DNA of 64,000 bases from Glycine soja. Taxonomy: Eukaryota; Streptophyta; Magnoliopsida; Fabales; Fabaceae. Below, one piece after another: positions 26,201 to 46,379 of the stretch. The stretch covers positions 43,123,136 through 43,187,135 of the forward strand of contig NC_041008.1 of the NCBI RefSeq assembly GCF_004193775.1, written 5' to 3'. How positions within the stretch are numbered: the first letter of the stretch is position 1; each line of letters opens with the position of its first letter. The notes below the pieces were generated by a model, which saw only the letters and a program-made list of their open reading frames with translations, had not been told where the DNA came from and made no database searches. A program made the position numbers and the translations under genes.

Positions 26201-26714
26201 CAAGATCGGGAAACATGACACTGATCTATCTGCCCACAACATTGTGCTTTCGAATTATGAGGGTAAAACTGGCTATTCTTTGGGAGCCATTCAAGTAGAT
26301 GTTGCTGTAGGCAGTATAGTTCGACCAACTCTTTTCCTGGTGATACAGTCTAAGGCTAATTTTAACTTGCTATTAGGAAGGGAGTGGATTCATGGAGTTG
26401 GGGCTGTGCCATCTACCCTTCACCAGAAGCTCATTATCTGGAGGGAGGATGGGATTGTGGAAAATATAGAGGCGGATCAAAGCTTCTATAAGTCAGAGGT
26501 CGATAATGTTACTGCACAAACCTTTGACAAAAAGTTGGCTAACATAGCACCTTGTGGTGACAAGGAGGCTGTTGTCGAATCGAGTGACAATGTTGTCCAC
26601 TCTGTCAAACTCCATCCTACCTATGGGTTTATATGGGAGAGGGAGGAAATTGATGCTGTTCCCTCTGAAGATGGAGTCATTCCACCAACTGGGTGGAATA
26701 CATATGAAGATTAA
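23235..26714 (+). pseudogene. gag-protease of the Tat element, one in-frame stop
   Basis: Gag forms the particle and protease matures it. The frame starts with MHLRSGK at 23235 and is open to a TGA at 23871-23873. The same frame resumes at once and stays open to the TAA at 26712-26714. The TGA lies before an IADFFG segment and fits a CGA-to-TGA change. Counting from the Met at 23958, the retrotransposon gag domain covers about residues 135-215 (FPNSLTKNAF..WF). A C..H..H..C zinc knuckle (YCKFHNFLGH..SRC) is at about 370-384. The aspartic protease has LIDGGAAVN with its catalytic Asp at residue 734 (codon 26157-26159). Low-complexity Gln/Pro and Asn-rich text fills the N-terminus. Codon use and A+T content match pol. 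Confidence 0.92.
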
Positions 26715-29700
26715 TATGACTGAGGCCACTGCATGGGCCAGAATTACGGCTTATATGGCCGAAAATAGACTAAATACGGCCTTTGAGGCTGAATCTCAAC
26801 AAAATATGGCAGTTGAAGCCAAGATCGAAGATCATGAAAACAAAGAAACAAAGGATCGAAGACTGGATTGTATTTATGATGATGAGCCGCTGGGTTTTGA
26901 GAAAAATCCCATAAGTGAGGCGCCAAAGATGCAGGCTCAAGATCCTTTGGAAGAGGTCGATATTGGAGATGGCTCGATTAAAAGGCCAACTTATATCAGT
27001 GCCAATATCACCTCAAGTTTAAAAGAAAAGCTGGTGCCTCTTCTTAGAGAGTTTAAAGACTGTTTTGCTTGGGATTACCACGAAATGCCTGGGTTAAGCA
27101 GAGAAATGGTCGAAATGAAGTTACCTATTAAGGAGGGAAAAAGACCAGTAAAACAACTACCAAGAAGATTCGCACCAGAAATCATGTCCAAGATTAAGGA
27201 AGAGATCGAAAGGCTGCTGAGGTGTAAATTCATCAGGGCTGCCAGGTATGTCGAATGGTTAGCAAATATAGTCCCTGTCATTAAAAAGAATGGAACTCTT
27301 AGAGTATGCATAGATTTTAGGGATTTAAATAATGCTACACCTAAAGATGAATATGCTATGCCAGTAGCGGAAATGTTGGTAGATTCGGCAGCTGGTTTCG
27401 AATTTTTAAGCATGTTAGATGGTTATTCTGGTTATAACCAAATATTTATTGCTGAAAATGATGTGTCGAAAACAGCATTTCGATGCCCTGGTGCTTTAGG
27501 CACTTATGAATGGGTGGTTATGCCCTTTGGGTTGAAAAATGCTGGGGCCACTTATCAAAGGGCCATGAATTCCATGTTTCATGATTTTATTGACACATTT
27601 ATGCAAATTTATATTGATGATATAATCATCAAATCCTCCTCAGAAGATAGCCATTTGGATTATCTTAGGCAATCTTTCGAACGAATGAGGAAACATGGAT
27701 TAAAAATGAATCCATTAAAGTGTGCTTTTTGTGTGCGTGCAGGAGATTTCCTTGGTTTTGTGGTGCATAAAAAAGGCATTGAGATAAATCAAAATAAGAC
27801 AAAGGCTATTCTTGAGACGAAGCCTCCTTCGACCAAAAAACAGCTTCAGTCTTTGCTAGGAAAAATCAACTTCTTGAGGCGATTCATTTCGAATCTAAGT
27901 GGCAAAGCTCAGATTTTTTCGCCATTACTTCGACTCAAGAAAGATGAACCATTCAAATGGAATGAAGAGCATCAAAAGGCTTTCGATGAAATTAAAGAAT
28001 ATCTGAGCAAGCCTCCTGTGTTAATGCCTCCTAGTCGAAACAAGTCTATGAAGTTGTATATTGCTGCGTCTGACAAGACCATTGGTAGCATGTTGGCTCA
28101 GGAAGATGATGATGGCATAGAACATGCAATTTATTATCTTAGTCGTGTACTAAATGATGCAGAAACTAGATATACTGCCATAGAAAAACTTTGTCTTTGT
28201 TTGTATTTCTCTTGTGCAAAACTTAAGCAATATATAAAGCCTGTTGATGTTTATGTGTATTCTCATTATGATATTATTAAGCACATGTTGTCAAAACCGA
28301 TTTTACACAGTAGAATTGGAAAATGGGCTTTAGCATTAACAGAATATTCTTTAACGTACAAGCCTTTGAAATCTGTTAAGGGTCAAATTGTGGCAGATTT
28401 TATTGTAGATCACTCAGTGGTCGAAATGCCGCAAGACTATGTCGATACAGAGCCTTGGATTTTGTATTTCGATGGTTCGAAACACAAACATGGAACTGGA
28501 ATTGGAGTTTTAATAATATCCCCCAATAAAGTTCCAACTAGATTCAAATATAAAATCAAAGGGCTTTGTTCTAATAATGAGGCTGAGTATGAGGCTCTAA
28601 TTACAGGCCTTGAAATTTTAATTAGCCTGGGGGCAAGAAATGTTAATATAAGAGGTGATTCAGAATTAGTGTTGAGGCAATTAACACAAGAATACAAATG
28701 TGTTAATGAACATTTAGCAAAATATTTTGTTATAGCAAGTTCTCTTCTGAATCATTTCGATTATATTAACATTGAGCATGTACCTCGACAAGAAAACCGA
28801 GAAGCAAATGATTTAGCCCAAATAGCTTCAGGGTACAAAATGTCGAAGGAAAAGTTAACTCAGTTGATCGAAATAAAAGATAAACTGGTGTTACCAGAGC
28901 CATTAAGCACTAAATTGCCAATGCCAAAACTTGTGGGGGCAAGTATACCACAAAATAATGAAGATGAAAGTATGAATGATCTTCAGGAAAAAATTCAAAT
29001 TTTGGCCATTGACAATATGTTAGATAATGATTGGAGAAAGTCCATTATTGAATATTTGGAAAATCCAATAGGCAATGTGGCTCGAAAGATCAAATATAGG
29101 GCTTTAAATTACGTGATTGTGGGAAATGATTTGTTTAAAAAGACTGCAGAAGGAGTGTTGCTAAAATGTCTAAGTGAATCAGAAGCATACTTGGCAGTTT
29201 CCCATGTTCACAGTGGGGCTTGTGGATTACATCAAGCAGGCCATAAAATGAAATGGCTTTTATTTCGACAAGGTTTGTATTGGCCTTCGATGTTAAAAGA
29301 CTGTATAGAATTTGCTAAAGGCTGTCAGGGATGCCAAAAGCATGCAGGGATACAGCATTTACCTGCTAGTGAGTTACACTCCATAATCAAACCTTGGCCT
29401 TTCAGAGGATGGGCTTTGGACTTAATTGGTGAAATCAAGCCTGCCTCTTCTAAGAACCAGCGTTATATTATAGTTGGTATCGATTACTTTACAAAATGGA
29501 TCGAAGCAGTCCCTTTGCCAAATGTTGATCAGGAAGCAGTAATTAGTTTCATTCAAAATTATATTATTTATAGGTATGGTATTCCCGAAACAATTACCAC
29601 TGATCAAGGTTCAGTTTTTACTGGACGAAAAATGAAAGAATTTGCCCAAAAAATTGGCTTTCGATTATTAACCTCAACACCATATTACGCGCAAGCAAAT

Positions 29701-30300
29701 GGTCAGGTCGAAGCAGCCAATAAGATTGTAATTAACTTGATTAAAAAACACATTGCCCAAAAGCCAAGAAATTGGAATAAAACGTTAGATCAAGTTCTAT
29801 GGGCATGTAGAAATTCTCCTAAGGAATCAACTAATACTACCCCATTTCGACTGACTTATGGGCACGATGCTGTACTTCCGGTCGAAATATATTTGCAATC
29901 AGCCAGAGTACAAAAACAAATGGACATTCCAATCGACCATTATTGGAAAATGATGTCAGATGAGTTAGTTGATTTAGACGAGGAGAGATTAAGAGCATTA
30001 GAAGTTTTGACTAAACAAAAAGAAAGAGTTGCTAAAGCTTATAATAAGAAAGTGAAGTCAAAAACTTTTAATGTTGGAGATTTAGTTTGGAAGGTTATCC
30101 TGCCCATGGATAGTAAGGATCGAGCCTTGGGCAAATGGTCCCCAAATTGGGAAGGACCGTTTAAAATAATTCAGATCTATTCGAATGGTGCTTATGAATT
30201 AGAGGAATTAACCCCTCAGAAACGTACTTTGAGTATAAATGGTAAATATTTGAAAAAATATAAACCAACATTGCTCGAAGTTAAAATAAGCATAGAATAG
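26554..30300 (+). CDS. pol polyprotein of the Tat element (RT, RNase H, second RNase H, integrase)
   Basis: Pol copies the RNA genome and integrates the DNA. The frame is shifted relative to gag-protease. The likeliest functional entry is near the overlapping stop and Met codons (TAA 26712-26714; ATG 26704 and 26716). Counting from 26554: RT about 200-410 with YIDD at 353-356; original RNase H about 495-600, with Ala504 where the first catalytic Asp should be; second RNase H about 635-755, with Asp640, Glu676, Asp702 and Asp753 all present; integrase zinc finger about 885-930; integrase core Asp956, Asp1017, Glu1053 (35 residues between the last two); a C-terminal WEGPF motif near 1200. The second RNase H defines the Tat lineage. 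No internal stop is present, so this copy could be active if expressed. Confidence 0.95.
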   Translation: MVTRRLLSNRVTMLSTLSNSILPMGLYGRGRKLMLFPLKMESFHQLGGIHMKINMTEATAWARITAYMAENRLNTAFEAESQQNMAVEAKIEDHENKETKDRRLDCIYDDEPLGFEKNPISEAPKMQAQDPLEEVDIGDGSIKRPTYISANITSSLKEKLVPLLREFKDCFAWDYHEMPGLSREMVEMKLPIKEGKRPVKQLPRRFAPEIMSKIKEEIERLLRCKFIRAARYVEWLANIVPVIKKNGTLRVCIDFRDLNNATPKDEYAMPVAEMLVDSAAGFEFLSMLDGYSGYNQIFIAENDVSKTAFRCPGALGTYEWVVMPFGLKNAGATYQRAMNSMFHDFIDTFMQIYIDDIIIKSSSEDSHLDYLRQSFERMRKHGLKMNPLKCAFCVRAGDFLGFVVHKKGIEINQNKTKAILETKPPSTKKQLQSLLGKINFLRRFISNLSGKAQIFSPLLRLKKDEPFKWNEEHQKAFDEIKEYLSKPPVLMPPSRNKSMKLYIAASDKTIGSMLAQEDDDGIEHAIYYLSRVLNDAETRYTAIEKLCLCLYFSCAKLKQYIKPVDVYVYSHYDIIKHMLSKPILHSRIGKWALALTEYSLTYKPLKSVKGQIVADFIVDHSVVEMPQDYVDTEPWILYFDGSKHKHGTGIGVLIISPNKVPTRFKYKIKGLCSNNEAEYEALITGLEILISLGARNVNIRGDSELVLRQLTQEYKCVNEHLAKYFVIASSLLNHFDYINIEHVPRQENREANDLAQIASGYKMSKEKLTQLIEIKDKLVLPEPLSTKLPMPKLVGASIPQNNEDESMNDLQEKIQILAIDNMLDNDWRKSIIEYLENPIGNVARKIKYRALNYVIVGNDLFKKTAEGVLLKCLSESEAYLAVSHVHSGACGLHQAGHKMKWLLFRQGLYWPSMLKDCIEFAKGCQGCQKHAGIQHLPASELHSIIKPWPFRGWALDLIGEIKPASSKNQRYIIVGIDYFTKWIEAVPLPNVDQEAVISFIQNYIIYRYGIPETITTDQGSVFTGRKMKEFAQKIGFRLLTSTPYYAQANGQVEAANKIVINLIKKHIAQKPRNWNKTLDQVLWACRNSPKESTNTTPFRLTYGHDAVLPVEIYLQSARVQKQMDIPIDHYWKMMSDELVDLDEERLRALEVLTKQKERVAKAYNKKVKSKTFNVGDLVWKVILPMDSKDRALGKWSPNWEGPFKIIQIYSNGAYELEELTPQKRTLSINGKYLKKYKPTLLEVKISIE

Positions 30301-30424
30301 ACAGAAATAATGGAAACATAAAAATGGCGATAACAGTAAAATTGCCACGAAAGGGCATGTGTCAATATTACATCAAGAGTAGAATCGAAATACAGAATTC
30401 GAAATAAAGAAATTATAAGTTCTA
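30301..30424. other. Strip between pol and the antisense gene (copy 1)
   Basis: 124 bp separate the pol stop from the stop codon of the antisense gene. Both genes point towards it, so it must hold both 3' ends unless the transcripts overlap. The same strip recurs at 35342-35465. No clear AATAAA pair is decisive. Confidence 0.6.
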
Positions 30425-33240
<2,816 letters not shown>

Positions 33241-33259
33241 GGCTTTAACCTCGAAGATC
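33241..33259. other. Filler at the duplication junction
   Basis: GGCTTTAACCTCGAAGATC fits neither copy's continuation. It separates the end of copy 1 (antisense gene, CTTCGACCG) from the start of copy 2 (pol, CAAAACTTAAG). I did not find its source elsewhere in the window. Confidence 0.8.
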
Positions 33260-39507
<6,248 letters not shown>

Positions 39508-40349
39508 TGTTAGCCCATATTTTTGATGAGCTAAAAATATGCTCTAAGTTCGAGTTTGGTCAGGACCTGTTCGAATCGAAAAGAGAGAAGAGTCGTTTGA
39601 AAGGGATTCCCAGGTTCAAGGAAGTATTTGCGAAGTACAAGGCTAGGACAAGAAAGAGGGCTTCGAATCATTGGGCGATTTGAACTGGTGTATACTTGAG
39701 TCGAAGTCGAGGCAGCCAGATTTCTGGACTTAGCGCAATTTCTGACAAAACTTTACAAAATCAGTTCGACTTCGAGCAATGTGGATAACCGTTCTAAGGA
39801 GCAGTTATGTGCATGCAAGGTGTACGTGGCAGGACACTTGGCATTAGGATAGTGTTCGACCGTTAGGGCAGTTTATTTTCGAATATCTATATATAGCAGT
39901 TTTTTAGTCAGATTTCAAGGTCGCAATTCATTTATACAAATCCTTATACACTCAAAGTACCCAGCGCAGAGAGAAACGAGTACACAAGGAGAATGTATGT
40001 TTGTTTGTGAACCATTTTAAGTTTCTGCAAACTTTACATTTCGAATGCAATTTACGTTTCACTTTATAATTTCTGCCTTTCAAATGGTTCATTCGATCGA
40101 ATGAACTCACTGCTCCTTTACATTCTGCAATTTATCTTCCCTTGTCAAGTTACTTTCAGCATTTCGATTCTGTCAAAGAATCTTCCTTTTTTGCAAATTT
40201 TGAACCAGTAAATGTTTATTGCAATGATGAACATTAACGGTTTCGCATTTAAAGCAAACACACAAATGACATGCTCCTGAGATTCACTAGTTGATCTCGC
40301 AAGCAATTAACTTAGACTAGCGGTTGTTTACCAAATTCCAGTGTAAACA
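39508..40349 (+). repeat. 3' LTR of the Tat element
   Basis: 842 bp, identical to the 5' LTR except ACTTGAG for ACTCGAG (about 39698) and ATTTTGAAC for ATTTCGAAC (about 40201). TATA-like CTATATATA at 39887-39895. Followed by the GTATT duplication. Confidence 0.97.
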
Positions 40350-40354
40350 GTATT

Positions 40355-43300
40355 ATATCCTTAGTTCAAACTTCACAAAGTCTCTTCATCCTTCATTCTG
40401 ATGTAGCATATTAGATCTTTTCAAGGACAAGTCTCAACCCTCAATGTGTGTACAGTGTGTGTAGCTACATATGGAAGATGTGATGTTATCAACCTCAATC
40501 TTCTAACGAGTCAACTATCTTATGTGATTTCATAAGGAACACATGTTGTTGCTTTGTATTGTTATTCTTATGTCAACTCTAGTCTTCTAATGAGTCAACT
40601 ATATATGACTACATATGGAAGACATGTAGTTGCTTCATCATTCTAATGCATAGGTACTTCATCATCTTGAATTTGATACATCATTCTAATGTAGTCATCT
40701 CATAATTTTTCTTGTCTTGATTCTAGTTTGCGTCTTTAGAATATCATTCAAAGGTTCACATTCTCAGAGTCCATCAATACACTATTTTGATGCTGACTCT
40801 AGTGCAACTTCATTATGATGTTGTTTGCTCATATAGCATTTGATAGATCTTTCTGGTTAAGGTCTTCTTTATGTCTTCTGAGGAAAACGGTAACTTCATG
40901 CAATTGTGCTTCATTTAATTATATTGAGGCTTCTTACTTGACTGCATAACCGAGACATCCATTATGATCTTGTTCTAAACTAATCAGAATGCTTGCTCAA
41001 ATATGGATTTAACATATATATCACTAAAAGACTTACCAAATTTGTTAGTCATCATAACATATTCCATTATCCTTACAAATTTGCATTGCTAATGATTTAT
41101 CATAATTAAAACCAAAGATGTGAATTTAACAATGTCTCATTTTTTTTACAATGACAAACCCTTAAGAGCAAATTTTAGGGGTGACAATATCTTTTTGAAC
41201 CTTCCATTTTTAACTCCACTGGTAGTGTGCATTAGTTTTGATTTTTATCAGGTGGTTGGGAAACTCCCCTTTAATTCATGCATTATGTGAAAGATCAAAC
41301 ATGTATAAGCACATATCATAATATAGAGATAAAAAATAGATAAAAAAGGTATAATCATTCAATATAGACTAGTTTTTCCATTAATCATTATCAAAAGATA
41401 AATACATAGGATCAAATAAAAAAAGATATCATTAGCAACAACAACATATTTATATAAAAATTAATCCTACAAAGCTGATCTACATCACACCAAATTTTCT
41501 TGTCTCTCTCCTATGTCACTCCTAAGTTTTCTCCCCATTTGTCATCAAGAAAAAAACAACAAGAGAACATAAATGGAGGCTATTAATCTTCTTTTTGAGG
41601 AGAGAAATTTTTAGAGAACGAGGAAGATGAAGACATAGTAGTTGTTCTTTGTGGAGGAGGTTGTTCATGCTGCATAGGGGCAACTTGAAGAATCAAGGTA
41701 GGATTTTGCCTTGTAAGAAACCCACTCCTCAAAAGTGAAAAATCTTTCAAAGAACTTATTCAAAGTCTTCTGAAGTTGGTCAATGAACAATAACTTTTGA
41801 TCAGAATGAATTTTTCTGACTTGTTTTTCTTAGGGGTTCAACCTACTTAGAGTCTAAGGAATATTTTTCCAACCAATAAGAAAGAGTTATATTGTTAATA
41901 GCTCAATAAATTTAATGAGAAATGGATGATTTTTCATTTATCAACTTCACAATAAATCAAGGATATAAAAAAACTAATAATTAATATAGTTGGAACTGGT
42001 TGTGTGTTTCTTATAATTAGGACAAAAAAATTACTACAATTTATTTCCTTTGATTTTCAAAAAGAGTAATCAACATCCTTATTTTTGATTGAGACATATG
42101 TTTGCAAGATGGTCTTACCAATGGCGTTATAGATATATCAAAAACTTTTGGTCATAAGTATTAGCCTTCTTGTAGTAGTTGATAACTTGGTAACATTAGC
42201 GTCAATTATGCTTCAGCCCAGTCATCGTATGTTTTAATGGTTCTTTAACATGTCTATTCCATGATTTCATCAGTTTGGTATTCAAATCTTCCTATTATTG
42301 TTCCAATGAATCATTTGGCTTTGCGCATAGATGGGAAGAACTTGTTCCCAAAATAAACTTGAGGTGTTTTTCCTTTTCCGAGGTCGCCTCACTATCTTTA
42401 GTGAGTGGACGTGACAATTTCTCATTTTCAGAGAAGGAAGATGCTCGTTAGGCTATACATGAAGCCTCCCTAAGTGGTGCCCAAGTGATCTTGGCTTGGT
42501 GTTTGAAACTTGATGTGGTGCTTGGCTTAGTGCTTGATGTTTTAGGGCCTATTTAGTATTTATACTTGGTGTGGTATTTGAAATTTTAGCAACACATTCT
42601 TTTGACCACATCTTCCTTTTTTTTAGAAAATTATAAACAATTGCAGTTTCATATTTTTTTTTATCACAAATGTTAATTGTGGATTCCAAATCTTATTTAA
42701 TGATTTTTTTATCATAATTTTATAATTCTCAATAAATTTCAACTAATAATAAAATGAATATTGAGGGAAGTGTGTTGTTAAAACTCCTATACTATACTAT
42801 GGTAGTGATTATTACTTGGTGAGGAATGACAAATGCATATGGAAATGAATTCCGTCAGTTCTGTAATGTGTTGCTTAATAGACTGGTGTCAGATACTATA
42901 ATTCTAATTTGATCATGGATGTATTCGAACCAGAGGCGTATCTACCTTGAAGATATGGGAGCAATTGGCCCCACTAGATTCTATTTCTTAAAATAGTAAA
43001 TATTTATCAATTTTTATTTTTTCCATAAATAAAGTAGTGTTGCTCTCATAAAAAATAATTTTTTAAAAATAAATATAAAATTTTTTAAGAGATAAAATAG
43101 AAAATGTATTGATATTAATTTCATCACTTTATTTTTCTAATTTTTATTGTATTGACAATGAAAAAACATACAACATTTTAAAATATGAAAATATGTAGAT
43201 AGCAATTATAATTTATTAAAGCATAGGTGTTTTAGATTTTTTTCATGAAATTATTTATTTTATGAAGGTTTGTGATGTTTTTTAGTATGAAAATATTGTA

Positions 43301-43380
43301 AATTATATTTTTCTTTTCACTAAAAAATTTCTGGATGTCCCACTAATTTGAACTAATATAAAAAAAAAAATCTCAATCCG
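40355..43380. other. Decayed repeat-like intergenic DNA
   Basis: The first part continues the sequence interrupted at 22277. The remainder is AT-rich with no open frame of note. Minus-strand fragments at 41550-42450 look like decayed coding sequence but match no family I can name. No RNA gene seen. Confidence 0.4.
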
Positions 43381-43384
43381 TTAG

Positions 43385-43480
43385 ATATGTGTTGGATCTT
43401 GGGGACTAACTATTGAACTCGTTAGATGTGTTGGGTCTTGTGAACTAACTATTGAACTTGTTGTTAATAGACCTTGTGCA
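43385..43480 (+). repeat. Two-copy tandem repeat, about 50-bp unit
   Basis: CGTTAGAT(AT)GTGTTGG(A/G)TCTTG(G)GGACTAACTATTGAACT occurs twice in a row with small differences. No function is apparent. Confidence 0.6.
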
Positions 43481-43960
43481 TTAACTTTCTTGTAAATATG
43501 GGCCTAAATCCTCCGTGCAGGGGTGCAGAACAGTTTTGGATCCATGCAGAATAAGATTATATTATTCTGATGGATTTATAATTGCTAGTGCACCCAACAA
43601 TTCAATGAAGTACCAATATTATCCTTCATTTAAAAATAGAAGATAATATATTTTTTTAAAAAAACCTTTTCTTCTTCCGCGGCCTGCTTTCTTCTTCCTC
43701 CGTTGCACGTGCACCCAACATTTGCATTCCAAATTTGCTTCCTCCATGCCCTTTGTTTCTTTTCGTTTGGCTTCTTCTCCTCCGTGTTGGCTTTCGTTCT
43801 CCCCGACTTCCCCTCCATTGGCATCCTCCATTGGGTTCTTCCTCCGTTTGTTCGTTTCCTTCCGCCATCCAGGTTAGTGTTCTAACCTCGTATCTCTGTG
43901 AATCGCGTAAATGGACGTAGGATAGATGACATTAGTGACATGTGTGGTGCTTGAGGTTGA
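43481..43960. other. GC-richer non-coding block before the palindrome array
   Basis: Base composition shifts sharply from AT-rich to C/T-rich pyrimidine tracts on the plus strand between about 43660 and 43870. Open frames exist on both strands but look like composition artefacts. It may be the 3' end or subterminal region of the Mutator-like element to the right. Confidence 0.35.
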
Positions 43961-44266
43961 AGACGAAGGTTCTTCCGCGGAGAAGAACCTTCTTCCGCGA
44001 GTGTGAAAGTGGACTGTGGTTGTTCGAGCGGAAGAAGGTGTTCTTCCACGGGTGTCAGAAGAAGGTTCTTCCTCGGGATCCAGCGGAAGAAGGTTCTTCC
44101 GCGAGATCCAGCGGAAGAACGTTCTTCCGCAGGTGAAAGGCGAACCGACTCTAACGCACAGAAGAACCTTGTCTTCCGCAAATGCCCGCGGATTCTCGCG
44201 GAAGAACCTGCGGAACCTTCTTCCGCAGGCTACCTCTCCTTCAAGCGGAAGAACCTTCTTCCGCGG
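43961..44266. repeat. Array of GC-rich inverted-repeat units (GCGGAAGAA/TTCTTCCGC)
   Basis: About eight units in 300 bp pair GCGGAAGAA with TTCTTCCGC around a 2-base centre. The unit at 44111-44130 is a perfect 20-bp palindrome. Those at 44083-44102 and 44245-44264 are palindromic apart from the central GG or CC. Other units are at about 43965-44000, 44028-44049, 44058-44074, 44161-44179 and 44198-44228. Spacers differ, so this is not a simple tandem repeat. Confidence 0.85.
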
Positions 44267-44529
44267 ACCATGTTTTGCTGTATATTGGTTTTTTTTCTTG
44301 AAAATTATGTATGAACCACCAATTTATTGATATTATTAGTTATTTTTTTTATTTGCTATTACAAAGTGTATGTATATGAGAAATGAGAAATTGTTGCCTT
44401 TGATATATGAATTAGATGCATATATTGTATAAGGCAAATTTTTTATTAACGAACCTAAGTTGTGACTTATATGTATTATGTGGTTGTTTGAGGCTTTAAG
44501 GTTTATATATGTATGTGGTGATTTTGTTT

Positions 44530-45837
44530 TTCATGCACCCTTGGTTGTTGCTTTTGATGCACCATTGGCCACAGGGAACACGCTACTTGAAACCTTTGAA
44601 GGTGCTCAAGGAATTCTAGTTCTGACGGACAATCTACCAGATTACCCTAGCTATCAATTACGTAGTCCTAGACATTCTTTTGACCAATTAGCAATTTGCA
44701 CTTTGTCTTCACATTCTTGTCTATGTGAAACCTGCACAACAAATTCGTACACTCCGGAAACACAACTTTCACAACATTCATCAGGGCAAGGTCTCTGTCT
44801 GTGACAATAACAACAGGGAGGCGATCATTTCTTAAAAAAAGGCCTCGAAACCGTTCCAATGCCCATACAAGATTGTTCACGCGCTTACCCTCCTGATATG
44901 CAAACCCAACACAGAAAGTCATCCCGGTTGGTGTCACCCCCACAAAGTCAAGCAATGGGAGCCTGTACCTATTTGTTTTGTAGGTACTGTCTATCAAATA
45001 AACAAGATGACATGCGTTACATAACTTAACTGCATCTGGGTGACACCAAAACAAATCACGCACCACATCTTGATCCTTAAATCTATGCCAATGAATGTAT
45101 TGATCACGTTCTCATTAGGTGTTGCATTTCAGTGTCATCTCCTCTGATTGGAGAACGATATGCACTTCTTGCATTGTAGATTTATTTGATTGTGGTGCAA
45201 CTGTTGGCGTTGTGCTCCTTCAACGTTAGCAGGATGTTTCTTGGTTTCATATTCGACTTCGACATATCAGCAATGATATTCTTCTCATTATCTGTCAATC
45301 TCCCAGCATATGGATGTCCAACTAAGGTCTTCGCCAATTCATGGTTGTGAATCCCACATATCAGCTTCACTGTCCAACCTTCACCTCCATGCACTAGTTT
45401 TCCACGAATCTTGAAGGGACAACCACATTTTCTAGTGCCTGTGTCTCTTCTAACAAATTCTTTCTTCCTACACTTGTACTCACCGCTCCTTTCACACCCA
45501 ATTAACACAAATGAAGTTCTTCCTCTGCTACCAGTATATGTATCAGACCTCATAATTACTGCAACAAAACCGTTTTCATGGGCAACCGTTCAAGCCCACT
45601 GCAAAACATCTTCTCGGGTTGCAAAGACCTACGACACAACCACGACATATTAATTTTCACACAAATCATACATTAAACCAAACAACTCAAACTGATCGAC
45701 ATGATTACCTGAGAAGTATTAAAAGCGTCTGAACAATCAGCATGTCCTTCATTCACACCACAATATTGTTCATCTTTAAAATCCATATCAACTTCTTTAG
45801 ACATTGTACTGTAATATTCCGATTGATCTTCGTCCAT
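44530..45837 (-). pseudogene. Mutator-like (FAR1-related) transposase remnant
   Basis: Exon 1 starts MDEDQ at 45837 and ends at 45709 with CAG/GTAATC. Exon 2 begins after TAG at about 45629 with VFATRED. A FAR1-type zinc-binding domain follows (C.FK.RGK; GIHNHEL, 45182-45553). The MULE transposase core is at 44668-45066: LIDSTYKTN, LLDFVGVTP, VTDRDLALMN with catalytic-type Asp residues, and CRFHI.KNV. Defects are a TGA at 45592-45590 (W-A-stop-T-V, fits CGA to TGA), a TAA near 45182, a frameshift near 45110 and loss of frame after 44668. A decayed LVDCPSE piece continues to about 44540. The C-terminal SWIM region is missing. Such proteins move Mutator elements; domesticated relatives are FAR1/FHY3. 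Confidence 0.88.
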
Positions 45838-46204
45838 CTTAATTCAAACTATAACTATCACCTAATTCAACATTCAATTAATTAATTTGAACAATACTGT
45901 TGGATCAAGTGGCCTTAGAATAATTAAGAAGGGGGGGTTGAATTAATTATTCCTAAACCTTTACTAATTAAAAACTACTCTTCTAATGCTTTTACTATGT
46001 TGTTAAGAGAATAAGGAGTAGAAGAGAAACTTAACAGAAAGTAAAAGCGGAAATTAAAATGCACAGCGGAAAGTAAAATAGTAGGGAAGAAGGAGACAAA
46101 CACACAAGAGTTTTTATACTGGTTCGGCAACAACCCATGCCTACATCCAGTCCCCAAGTGACCTGTGGTCCTTGAGATTTCTTTCAACCTTATAAAAATC
46201 CTTT

Positions 46205-46375
46205 TACAAGCAAAGATCCACAAGGGATGTACCCTCCCTTGTTCTCTTTGAAACCCTAGTGGATGTACCCTCCACTAGAACTGATCCACAAGAGATGTAC
46301 CCTCTCTTGTTCTCAGTCAAACCCAAGTAGATGTACTCTCTATTTGTACCACAAAGGATGTACCCTCCAATGTGT
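46205..46375 (+). repeat. Minisatellite with GATGTACCCTCC core
   Basis: GATGTACCCTC(C/T) recurs five times (one copy as GATGTACTCTC) between about 46223 and 46370, separated by short A/C-rich spacers. Neighbouring units pair as imperfect dyads (AAGGGATGTACCCTCCCTT). Confidence 0.75.
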
Positions 46376-46379
46376 TAAG

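Noticed and set aside
28437..29607. Minus-strand frames across pol
   Set aside because: Shadows of the pol coding sequence. The real antisense gene starts only after pol ends, at 30425 and 35466.
43619..44330. Several open frames on both strands of the GC-rich island
   Set aside because: They are overlapping frames produced by low stop-codon density in GC- and pyrimidine-rich repeats, with no domain.
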